Below, piece by piece: positions 7,121-14,299 of a stretch of DNA of 15,985 bases. The stretch is from contig CALFNW010000078.1 in assembly GCA_937902275.1 (NCBI GenBank), forward strand, positions 1 to 15,985. The letters are read 5' to 3'. The first letter of the stretch is position 1; every line of letters begins with the position of its first letter. The stretch comes from UBA4717 sp002404395 (GTDB lineage: Bacteria; Bacillota; Clostridia; Oscillospirales; CAG-272). A program made the translations under genes and the position numbers. The notes below the pieces were generated by a model. It saw nothing but the letters and a program-made list of their open reading frames with translations, made no database searches and was not told where the DNA came from.

Positions 7121-8947
7121 TTACTTTTGTTCAGCGGCGATCTTCATAAATTCCTCACCGGTGATCGTCTCTTTCTCGTAAAGATAATTTGCAAGTTCGT
7201 CAAGCAAAGCACGATTATCGTACAACAGACGGCGCGCTTTGTCGTGCTGAGCCTTTACAAGTTCGACAGTCTTTTTGTCTATCTCTTTTTGAGTCTCCGC
7301 CGAGCAGCTGAGCGAGGTATCTCCGCCGAGGTATTGATTTGTTACAGTCTCCATTGCCACCATGTCAAATTCTTCGGTCATACCGTATCTGGTTATCATC
7401 GCGCGTGCAAGCTTGGTCGCCTGCTCGATATCGTTCGACGCTCCGGTAGTCACTTCGCCGAACACAAGCTCTTCGGCGGCACGTCCGCCCGTCAGCGTGG
7501 CAAGCTTGTTGAGCAATTCGTTCTTGGTCATGAGAACCTTGTCGTTTTCTTCGACCTGCATCGTATATCCGAGTGCGCCGGAGGTCCTGGGGATTATCGT
7601 AATTTTCTGAACCGGTGCGGAATTTGTCTGCTTTGCCGCGACAAGGGCATGACCGATCTCATGATATGCCACGACGCGTTTTTCCTTATCGGTCATTATT
7701 GCGTTTTTCTTCTGATAACCGGCAATAACGACTTCAATGCTCTCTTCAAGATCAGCCTCGGTAACGGTGGTTCTGCCGCTTCTCACGGCACGGAGCGCAC
7801 CCTCATTGATTATATTTGCAAGTTCGGCACCCGAAGTACCCGCCGCCATTCTTGCTATCGTATGGAAGTCTACATCAGGCGCGGTCTTGATCTTTTTCGC
7901 ATGGACCTTGAGTATCTCTTCTCTGCCCTTAAGGTCGGGAAGCTCGACCGGAACACGACGGTCAAATCTTCCGGGGCGCGTCAAGGCAGGATCAAGCGAT
8001 TCGGGGCGGTTGGTAGCCGCCAGAATAATAACGCCGTTATTTCCTTCAAATCCGTCCATTTCGGTCAGAAGCTGATTTAAGGTCTGTTCTCTCTCGTCGT
8101 TCCCGCCGATCTGTCCGTCACGCTTTTTACCGATCGCATCAATTTCATCAATAAATACTATGCACGGCGCTTTTTCCTTTGCCTGACCAAAGAGGTCGCG
8201 CACCTTGGAAGCACCCATACCTACGAACATTTCAACAAATTCGGAGCCGGACATCGAGAAGAACGGCACGTTTGCCTCGCCCGCCACCGCCTTTGCCAGC
8301 ATGGTCTTACCGGTGCCGGGAGGGCCGACAAGCAAAACGCCTTTAGGCATCTGCGCTCCGACATCCGAATATTTCTTCGGGTCGTGCAGGTAATCGACGA
8401 TTTCGGCAAGGCTCTCCTTTGCCTCGTCTTCACCCGCGACATCTGAAAAGCGTATTCCGTCGGAGGAGGGGACATACACGCGGGCGTTCGATTTGCCCAT
8501 GCCGAAACTCATAGCGTTCGGACCGCCCATGCGCGACATCATTTTTTTGCTCAGATACTGCCCGATACCGATGAACAGCACCATCGGCAAAACAAATGAG
8601 AGCAAGAAGTTCATTAACGGAGACATCGGCTCGTTCACTTCATGCGTAAACTTGGCTCCCGCTTCATAAAGTCTGGTCGACAGCGTCGGATCATCTACTG
8701 CCGCAGTTTTGTAGAGCACATTCTGATCCTCGTCACTCTTGACCGTGAAATATATCCAAGAATCGCCTATTTCAACTTCTTTAATTTCTTTATTTTCGAT
8801 AAGCTGCCAAAAGTCGTTGTAGTTGACTTCCTTTACTCTGTGTCCGGAAAGTAGGGGCGTCACGACCATGTTGAATACAAGCAAAATAACTATCGCCACC
8901 ACATAGTAGAATATCAGCGGTCTTTTCGGAGATTTAATTTCTTTCAT
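7121..8947 (-). CDS. ftsH: ATP-dependent membrane zinc metalloprotease FtsH
   Basis: A membrane-anchored AAA+ protease that degrades damaged membrane proteins and selected regulators. Starting at ATG 8947 it has 608 residues, a normal length. Order: first membrane segment (about 12-32), short extracytoplasmic domain (33-107), second membrane segment (about 110-130), then the AAA module with Walker A GPPGTGKT (208-215), Walker B IVFIDEID (263-270), second region of homology with arginine fingers in RPGRFDRR (324-331), and the M41 peptidase domain with zinc ligands HEIGH (429-433) and D506 in ASNDIEQA. HEIGH replaces the textbook HEAGH but keeps both histidines and the glutamate, so activity is expected. 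An upstream GTG extension (to 9133) is rejected: it spans the promoter and the neighbour's terminator. The AGGG ribosome binding site is seven bases before ATG. No clear intrinsic terminator follows the stop codon. Confidence 0.97.
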   Translation of the reverse strand: MKEIKSPKRPLIFYYVVAIVILLVFNMVVTPLLSGHRVKEVNYNDFWQLIENKEIKEVEIGDSWIYFTVKSDEDQNVLYKTAAVDDPTLSTRLYEAGAKFTHEVNEPMSPLMNFLLSFVLPMVLFIGIGQYLSKKMMSRMGGPNAMSFGMGKSNARVYVPSSDGIRFSDVAGEDEAKESLAEIVDYLHDPKKYSDVGAQMPKGVLLVGPPGTGKTMLAKAVAGEANVPFFSMSGSEFVEMFVGMGASKVRDLFGQAKEKAPCIVFIDEIDAIGKKRDGQIGGNDEREQTLNQLLTEMDGFEGNNGVIILAATNRPESLDPALTRPGRFDRRVPVELPDLKGREEILKVHAKKIKTAPDVDFHTIARMAAGTSGAELANIINEGALRAVRSGRTTVTEADLEESIEVVIAGYQKKNAIMTDKEKRVVAYHEIGHALVAAKQTNSAPVQKITIIPRTSGALGYTMQVEENDKVLMTKNELLNKLATLTGGRAAEELVFGEVTTGASNDIEQATKLARAMITRYGMTEEFDMVAMETVTNQYLGGDTSLSCSAETQKEIDKKTVELVKAQHDKARRLLYDNRALLDELANYLYEKETITGEEFMKIAAEQK

Positions 8948-8990
8948 TTGTTTGCCCTGCCGGTTTTCCGACTCCTTTCTTTTTTGTAAT

Positions 8991-8999
8991 ATTATATCA
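8991..8999 (-). promoter_or_regulatory. Extended -10 promoter of ftsH
   Basis: The minus strand reads TGATATAAT, a full TATAAT preceded by TGn. No good -35 hexamer lies at 16-18 bases (the nearest, TTAAAC, is 20 away). The predicted start is near 8984, giving a leader of about 37 bases that holds a distant AAAGGAG and a small hairpin (8959-8972). Confidence 0.6.
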
Positions 9000-9050
9000 T
9001 TGCGGTGTGGGTAATGGTTTAACTTTTCGTAAATAATCGTATCATTTGAC

Positions 9051-9073
9051 CAAAAAACGCATATTTCTGCGTT
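9051..9073 (-). terminator. Intrinsic terminator of the sialidase-like gene
   Basis: On the minus strand, AACGCA and TGCGTT form a 6-bp stem with loop GAAATA, followed by a T-rich tail (six T including the stem end, then GG). It starts 57 bases after the TGA of the sialidase-like gene and precedes the ftsH promoter. The stem is short, so termination may be partial. Confidence 0.6.
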
Positions 9074-9129
9074 CAGGCTTATGCTGAAGTGTATCTCAGA
9101 GCGATCAGCAGTTTGTACTGCAGCGTCAA

Positions 9130-10902
9130 TCACCCGCGGTCTTCTTCAGCCAAAATGCTCCGCAAGTAGCTGCCCTCATAATCAACATCCGACGCCGCGC
9201 TCTGTAAATGCACGTATGACAATCCAAACGGTGCCGCACGTTTGATATTCAAAGTACCGAAAGGTCTCCCGTCAGCAAACACCGTGGCTTTTCCAAGCTC
9301 AGTATCGAAACGGATCCCAAGCAGATACCACCGCTCATCGGGGCAGTTTATTCGGTCAGCTTCAACCGTAAACGCGGCAAATTCGCGCGCGGTCGGATCG
9401 GTCGGGTTTATAAAATGGTCGGCAAGCGAGATCCTCAGTCCGCCGCCTTTATGATAAAGCTCAAGCTTGATACACCCTTTCTTCAACGCCGGAAAGTTCC
9501 ATGTAAGTCCCGAAAGGTCATTGAGGTTTCTCGGATCGTGCACGCGCAAAAAGCTCACACATTCCCGACGGTTATCGGCAGGGTCGGTCACATTTGCAAC
9601 CGAAACATACCTGTTGAACTGACAGTGCCCCGGTATTCCTTCCCCGACGTGGCTGCCGAGCGGTCCGCGGCGATACCCGTGCACAGAGACATTTTCAAGC
9701 CCCGAGTGAAAATCTTCGCTTCTTTGTTTTTCGTACAGCCAATTCACATCAAAAATTATCAGTTTTCTTGACAGGGGATTCTGTCCCACGTGCAGCAATA
9801 TTTTGTTGTACGGCAATTCGATCGCCTGATGTTGATGAACGCTTCTGTCAGCGCTCTCGGCTATGTCACCACAAGTACGGAAATCGGCGCGGTTTCTCAC
9901 TGCATTCAACGCCGTTTCTCTGAATCCGACAAAGCTTTCAAGGCAATCATCGCTGATCGTGGCATGTGAAGCATCTCGGTTGGTGAATACATCTTCCCAA
10001 ACGCCGTCAAGCAGGTCGGTATCGGTACAATCAAACTCATTTGCGATATCAAGCTCGGGCATCGGCTGCGTATTGTTCCAGAACAAAACCGTTCGGCCGT
10101 CATTGAGCGTAAGCGCATAAGGCGTTGTCAGAGTCATATGGAAACGCGAGGGAGCCGCTTCGGTAAAGCTGTCGCCGAAATCATCCGAAAACGCTTCATA
10201 CATATAATCATCCGAAGTGCGGAGCAGGAGCCAAAGTCTGCCGTTTGAAAGCTTTACAATCGACGGTTCGCTCCCGTTGTTGTTCCAACGCAGATGACGG
10301 TCAGGCCATCTGAGGGGATATCTCGGGCAGGATTTAAGCTCCCTGATACTCCAGCTTTCGCCGCCGTCGTCGGATATCATCACCGCAGGCACATAATCTC
10401 CGTCGGCATTGCGGCGATGTGCCGTAACAATCAACCGTTTTTTTTCTTCTATGACCAACGGCAAGAATATGTCAATGTAGTTTTCTTCGGTGATCGGAAG
10501 GATCAGCGGCGATGCGTCGCCCGGTCCGATATCGGATAAAAGTGCACAGATCGTTCTTTTTCCGTTGATCATACGCACTGACACTGCGGCAAATCGGCGC
10601 ATCCACGGCACGTATACACATTCGCCTATATCGTTTTCAGCCGCCACATGAAATTCAAAACTCAGTCCGCCGTTGCGCGATGAAAGATACACGCGCCGCG
10701 CTCCCGCTTCTGAAAAGGCACTTTTACGATGATCAAGACCGTAAACGCGGATTTCACCGTCAGCGCATATGCACATGGAACGCCGCGCGTCCTCGGGAGG
10801 TATCGCAACCGTACGCGGAGCAAAAATGTCTTTGTAAGCTTCGCGGTCCTCGTCATTCATAAGCGACATGATCTTGTCAACATACATATTCGGGCTATCC
10901 AT
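9130..10902 (-). CDS. Cytoplasmic sialidase-superfamily (Asp-box beta-propeller) protein with C-terminal jelly-roll
   Basis: A 590-residue protein of the sialidase/BNR fold. Asp-box motifs are visible: SRNGGLSF (75-82), SDDGGESW (177-184) and SDDFGDSF (239-246). NNGSEPSIVKLSNGRLWLLLRTSDDYMYEAFSDD-type sequence (about 208-241) matches the central blades of exo-sialidase-like enzymes, including a Glu and an Arg in places where family members have active-site residues. Residues about 430-585 look like a concanavalin/LamG-type jelly-roll (KLELYHKGGGLRISLAD, WYLLGIRFDTELGKATVFADG). No signal peptide or membrane segment exists, so it should act in the cytoplasm on imported sugars or be exported by another route. 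The start is ATG 10902 because AAAGGTG sits about six bases upstream; the GTG at 10911 overlaps that ribosome binding site. The substrate cannot be read from sequence; sialic acid specificity is not established. It is transcribed divergently from the glycan operon. Confidence 0.75.
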   Translation of the reverse strand: MDSPNMYVDKIMSLMNDEDREAYKDIFAPRTVAIPPEDARRSMCICADGEIRVYGLDHRKSAFSEAGARRVYLSSRNGGLSFEFHVAAENDIGECVYVPWMRRFAAVSVRMINGKRTICALLSDIGPGDASPLILPITEENYIDIFLPLVIEEKKRLIVTAHRRNADGDYVPAVMISDDGGESWSIRELKSCPRYPLRWPDRHLRWNNNGSEPSIVKLSNGRLWLLLRTSDDYMYEAFSDDFGDSFTEAAPSRFHMTLTTPYALTLNDGRTVLFWNNTQPMPELDIANEFDCTDTDLLDGVWEDVFTNRDASHATISDDCLESFVGFRETALNAVRNRADFRTCGDIAESADRSVHQHQAIELPYNKILLHVGQNPLSRKLIIFDVNWLYEKQRSEDFHSGLENVSVHGYRRGPLGSHVGEGIPGHCQFNRYVSVANVTDPADNRRECVSFLRVHDPRNLNDLSGLTWNFPALKKGCIKLELYHKGGGLRISLADHFINPTDPTAREFAAFTVEADRINCPDERWYLLGIRFDTELGKATVFADGRPFGTLNIKRAAPFGLSYVHLQSAASDVDYEGSYLRSILAEEDRG

Positions 10903-10951
10903 TCTTCTCACCTTTCAGCCAAGCTCGGCAATTCTATGAATATTTGGGTTT

Positions 10952-10980
10952 ATTCTATCATACGATTAAATATTTGTCAA
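10952..10980 (-). promoter_or_regulatory. Promoter of the sialidase-like gene
   Basis: The minus strand reads TTGACA (10975-10980), a 17-base spacer ending in TGA, then TAGAAT (10952-10957). It has a perfect -35, one mismatch in the -10 and the TGn extension. The predicted start is near 10945, giving a leader of about 43 bases to ATG 10902. Confidence 0.78.
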
Positions 10981-10986
10981 CGAATC

Positions 10987-11020
10987 GTTCACATCGGCTT
11001 AAAGTTCACAAATTGTTCAA
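10987..11020. repeat. GTTCA direct repeats in the divergent promoter region
   Basis: Three copies on the plus strand: GTTCACA at 10987-10993, GTTCACA at 11004-11010 and GTTCAA at 11015-11020, with starts 17 and 11 bases apart. The last two end where the -35 of the operon promoter should be. An 11-base direct repeat is the usual site layout for OmpR/PhoB-type regulators, so this may be an activator site. No regulator is assigned. Confidence 0.4.
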
Positions 11021-11038
11021 AAAAAAGAGTGAAGTATG

Positions 11039-11047
11039 TGATATAAT
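11039..11047 (+). promoter_or_regulatory. Extended -10 promoter of the four-gene glycan operon
   Basis: TGATATAAT: TATAAT at 11042-11047 with TG at 11039-11040. The -35 window is a run of A, and TTGTTC is 23 bases away, so there is no usable -35; this favours an activator-dependent or extended -10 promoter. The predicted start is near 11054, about 55 bases before ATG 11110. Confidence 0.62.
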
Positions 11048-11109
11048 TACCGTAATTGTACTGTGGATTTTTTACATCAAAAATACTGTGCAGATTGCGA
11101 GAGGTCATC

Positions 11110-12156
11110 ATGAAGCTGACTGCTTTAATACCCACGCTGAATCCCGGCGAAAACTTAATAAAGATCGCGCACACCATACTTGAATCGGGCTTTGACAGCC
11201 TTGTGGTCATTAACGACGGAAGCGACGAGCGCTGCGAGCCGATCTTTCGCGAGCTTGCGGCAATTCCGCGCTGCACCACATTAAGGCACGTATCCAACTT
11301 CGGCAAGGGCGCGGCACTCAAGACCGGCTTCAGGCATATCATCGACTCAAAGTTGCCGTGCGACGGCGTCGTGACACTTGATGATGACGCACAGCACGAT
11401 ATCGGCGATGCACTGAAGCTCGGAGAAGCGCTGAAAAACGGAACGGGTCCGCGCATTGTATTGGGTGTGCGGGATTTTGATTCGCCGAACGTTCCTAAAA
11501 AGAGTCGCTTCGGAAACAAGATCACACGTCTGATGCTGAAAGCGACCTGCGGAGTAAGCGTCACCGATTCGCAAACCGGTCTGCGCGCCTTTTCTCCCGA
11601 AGCACTGCCGCTTATGCTTGATATACCTGGAGAGCGTTTTGAATTTGAAACAAATATGCTGATTGAATCCAAAAAGCGCGGTATCTCAATAAGCGAAGTC
11701 CCGATCAAAACAATATACAACAATAACAACAAGGGTACTCATTTCCGCCCGTTCAGAGATTCTCTGCTTATATACAAGGAGCTTTTAAAGTTCTTTCTGT
11801 CGTCCGGGATCTCTTATGTTATCGACATCTCCTTATTCTACATATTTACCATTACCCTTGCAATTGATTCTTCTCAGCTATTAATTTATGCTTCAACCGT
11901 GCTTGCCCGTGTAGGCTCTTCACTGTTCAACTTCACCATCAACCGAATAATAGTGTTCAACTCAAATACGAAGCTCGGCAAAAGCTTTGTCAAATACTAC
12001 ACACTATGCGTGATACAGGTCATTCTTTCGGCACTGCTTACTCACGCGCTTACGCTCGTTATTACCGCGGACAACCTGCTGATGCTCTGCAAACTGATCG
12101 TTGACTGCTGTCTTTTTGTTATCAGCTACCGCGTTCAAAGAACCTTAATTTTTTGA
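11110..12156 (+). CDS. GT2-family glycosyltransferase (polyprenyl-phosphate sugar synthase type) fused to a GtrA-like membrane domain
   Basis: A 348-residue fusion. Residues 1-220 are a GT-A fold of the dolichol-phosphate-mannose-synthase type: ALIPTLNPGEN, VVINDGSDE (donor site), SNFGKGAALKTGF, the metal site TLDDDAQHD with D91-D93, and VTDSQTGLRAFS. Residues about 226-348 hold four hydrophobic segments with KFFLSSGISYVIDISLFY, NFTINRIIVF and a closing SYRVQRTLIF, the pattern of GtrA/DPMS-TM domains thought to flip or place lipid-linked sugars. The expected reaction is transfer of a sugar from a nucleotide donor to a polyprenyl phosphate on the inner membrane face; the sugar is unknown. ATG 11110 has a GAGAGG ribosome binding site; an upstream TTG (11056) coincides with the predicted transcript start and is rejected. 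It is the first gene of a four-gene operon, with 25 bases to the next gene. Confidence 0.9.
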   Translation: MKLTALIPTLNPGENLIKIAHTILESGFDSLVVINDGSDERCEPIFRELAAIPRCTTLRHVSNFGKGAALKTGFRHIIDSKLPCDGVVTLDDDAQHDIGDALKLGEALKNGTGPRIVLGVRDFDSPNVPKKSRFGNKITRLMLKATCGVSVTDSQTGLRAFSPEALPLMLDIPGERFEFETNMLIESKKRGISISEVPIKTIYNNNNKGTHFRPFRDSLLIYKELLKFFLSSGISYVIDISLFYIFTITLAIDSSQLLIYASTVLARVGSSLFNFTINRIIVFNSNTKLGKSFVKYYTLCVIQVILSALLTHALTLVITADNLLMLCKLIVDCCLFVISYRVQRTLIF

Positions 12157-12181
12157 TGATATATACTGTTTCGGTAAAAAT

Positions 12182-13195
12182 ATGAAAAAAGTAATTCTCC
12201 GTACGCTGGCGGTACTCGGCGTGCTTATCGCATATATTCTGATCTTTGTTTTCTGCGCAGTCACGGTAGTTTTCCGCGGACCTTCCCCTCACGCCAAAAA
12301 TCTGCTTGTCAGTACGCTTATGGAAACAAGCGCGCTGAAATTTATCCCCCGCGCTTACTTCTCATCCGACGAGATCGAGACCATACTGCACGGTGACGAT
12401 ACTTCACGCATCGACGATTACATTGCCTCGCTTTCCGAACGCGATGTCACCATCCCGAAAAAGGACGACAGCGAGCAAAGCGATACTTTGCTCAATGACA
12501 TAACCGTTGAAGACGTATACGGCGAGACATATTGCGGAAAAATGATGATAATTGCGGATCCGTCGCGCGTTTCGGTGCGCGTTGTGGATAAGTTCAATAC
12601 CGGTACGGGAGGACTTTTACTCTCCGAAGTTGCCGCCGAAGACGGAGTAATTGCCGCTTTCAACGGCGGAGCGTTTGTCGATGATGGCGGTGCCGGCAAC
12701 GGCGGTATGCCCCGCGGCGTTGTAATAAAGGACGGCAAGATCCTGAATGAAGCGTATCAGAACTTCCCTACTGTAATCGGTTTTGACAGCGACCATAAGC
12801 TTATTGTCGGAAATATGTCGGCACAGGCGGCGATCGACGCAGGAATCGTTGAAGCGGTAAGCTTTTGGCCGGTGCTTATTAAAAACGGCGTTGTGGTACC
12901 GCAATCCGGTACAGGAGGCGGCTTGAATCCCCGCACCGCCATCGGTCAGCGCGAGGACGGTGCGATCCTTGTGCTTGCGATCGACGGACGTCAGCCGCAC
13001 TCGCTCGGCGCCACTTACAGTGACATTGCCTCGATAATGGAGGAATACGGCGCCGTTAATGCCGCCAACCTTGACGGCGGTTCGTCAACCATGTTGTTTT
13101 ACAAAGGTGAAATGATCAATTCGCTCGGCTCGGCAGTCGGCGAAAGACGAATACCGACCTGCTTTGTCGTCAGCGATGTTTCCGCCGACGAATAA
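12182..13195 (+). CDS. Membrane-anchored phosphodiester glycosidase (NAGPA domain)
   Basis: A 337-residue protein with an N-terminal membrane segment (about 8-31) that should anchor an extracytoplasmic domain. The C-terminal part (about 115-333) is a NAGPA / phosphodiester alpha-N-acetylglucosaminidase domain (PF09992), also annotated as exopolysaccharide biosynthesis protein. Visible family motifs are AAFNGGAF (158-165), GMPRGVVIKDGKIL (175-188), LNPRTAIGQREDG (248-260), LAIDGRQPHSLGAT (265-278) and the strong NLDGGSSTMLFYKG (296-309). The family hydrolyses sugar-phosphate diester bonds, so a role in trimming or releasing a phosphate-linked surface glycan is likely. The ribosome binding site is weak (GGTAA), which suggests coupling to the upstream gene. 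The segment 32-110 is acidic and not recognised. Confidence 0.88.
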   Translation: MKKVILRTLAVLGVLIAYILIFVFCAVTVVFRGPSPHAKNLLVSTLMETSALKFIPRAYFSSDEIETILHGDDTSRIDDYIASLSERDVTIPKKDDSEQSDTLLNDITVEDVYGETYCGKMMIIADPSRVSVRVVDKFNTGTGGLLLSEVAAEDGVIAAFNGGAFVDDGGAGNGGMPRGVVIKDGKILNEAYQNFPTVIGFDSDHKLIVGNMSAQAAIDAGIVEAVSFWPVLIKNGVVVPQSGTGGGLNPRTAIGQREDGAILVLAIDGRQPHSLGATYSDIASIMEEYGAVNAANLDGGSSTMLFYKGEMINSLGSAVGERRIPTCFVVSDVSADE

Positions 13196-13218
13196 CCTGC
13201 TACTGTACGGAGCTTATC

Positions 13219-14268
13219 ATGTCAAGAAGAAAAAATCCTTTTGCAACTTTTCCGGCAATATTACTGTACTCGCTCGTTGTGTTTATTGCAATATGCGTGG
13301 TCTTTTCCGCATGGCTGACTAACTATCTCGCGGAATACGAATCGGCTCTGCCAGAGGTGCTCGCCGACAAAGTAACCGAAAGCTTCGAACGCGCGGATGC
13401 CGATGAGCTTTTCGACTCCGCGTCAAATGTTTCTGATATGGGTCGTGAAGCTTTTCGCGGATTCATCGGAGCAATACTTGATCCGAATGACTTTTTCACT
13501 TACGCCGCTTCAAAATCGGGCGACAATATTACCTATGACGTTATCTCAAAAAACAAAAAGATCGCGTCTTTTGCTCTGACAAAAACCGGAGAGCTGACCG
13601 AGCATGGTTTCCCGCTTTATTCGGTCGGCGCGCCGACCTACTATCCGCAGTTCACCTACACGGTCACTGCGCCCGCCGAATGTGAAGTAACCTTCAACGG
13701 CAAAACGCTTGAAAACGCGGTCGAGATCTCGCGTATTTCTCCGTACGTCGAATATGACGGCAGTGAATCCGCAACCGTGAAATATACTGTTGACGGCTTG
13801 AATTATGCGCTTGAGGTCACGGCGATGCCCCCTGAGGGAATGACCTGCAACGTATCGCGAGAAAACGATGATTTTACGGTGGTTTACGTTCCGGATCCTG
13901 CCGAATGTGATGCGATCCGTGAAGTTGCAAAGTCCGCTATCGGCGAATATGTGCTCTTTACCACCAAGCGCGGCACGAGCTATCTGCCGTTCTTGAAATA
14001 TGTACATAAAGACAGCGATCTTAACCGTCAGGTAAAGCTGTTTGACAACACCTGGAGCTACGGCTACACCAAGGACGAATATAATCGCTTTGAACTTACC
14101 GACTTTGAAACGTATGCGCCCGACAAGTATTCTTGTGAAGCGGACGTGATCTACACTATCTACCGTTACAGCGGTTCTATGGATTTTGATTTCAATTTTA
14201 AGCTGTATTTTATTAAGGACGATGGCACATGGAAGCTTTACTCACTTTCCAGAGTCATAAAGAAATGA
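13219..14268 (+). CDS. Single-pass membrane protein of unknown function, possible NTF2-like C-terminal domain
   Basis: I do not recognise this gene. The 349-residue product has a basic N-terminus (MSRRKNPF), one membrane segment at about 11-34 and a long extracytoplasmic part. Residues 35-95 are acidic and probably helical. Residues about 140-220 are beta-rich, with FTYTVTAPAECEVTFNGKTL resembling a small Ig/PEGA-like sandwich. Residues about 235-349 (AIREVAKSAIGEYVLF ... FDFNFKLYFIKDDGTWKLYSLS) have the helix-then-curved-sheet pattern of NTF2-like domains, where the closing strand often reads as 'DDGTWKL'. Such domains commonly act as scaffolds or ligand-binding parts of surface assemblies. 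It is tightly placed in the operon (23 bases after the NAGPA gene, GGAG ribosome binding site seven bases before ATG), so a partner or chaperone role for the surface glycan enzymes is plausible but unproven. Confidence 0.75.
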   Translation: MSRRKNPFATFPAILLYSLVVFIAICVVFSAWLTNYLAEYESALPEVLADKVTESFERADADELFDSASNVSDMGREAFRGFIGAILDPNDFFTYAASKSGDNITYDVISKNKKIASFALTKTGELTEHGFPLYSVGAPTYYPQFTYTVTAPAECEVTFNGKTLENAVEISRISPYVEYDGSESATVKYTVDGLNYALEVTAMPPEGMTCNVSRENDDFTVVYVPDPAECDAIREVAKSAIGEYVLFTTKRGTSYLPFLKYVHKDSDLNRQVKLFDNTWSYGYTKDEYNRFELTDFETYAPDKYSCEADVIYTIYRYSGSMDFDFNFKLYFIKDDGTWKLYSLSRVIKK

Positions 14269-14299
14269 TCCGGTGGCAAAAAACGGAGGTCCCAGACGA

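Noticed and set aside
7649..7663. HEIGH instead of HEAGH in FtsH as a novelty
   Set aside because: Both zinc histidines and the catalytic glutamate are kept, and to my knowledge the HEIGH form is common in Clostridia FtsH proteins.
8933..8947. Possible upstream small leader peptide in the kinase leader and similar short frames
   Set aside because: The 11-codon frame in the kinase leader (ATG near 5521) has no ribosome binding site and no regulatory composition such as repeated codons; there is no support elsewhere.
8948..9133. N-terminal extension of FtsH by 62 residues from a GTG
   Set aside because: It would cover the ftsH promoter and the terminator of the sialidase-like gene and put extra residues before the usual first membrane segment.
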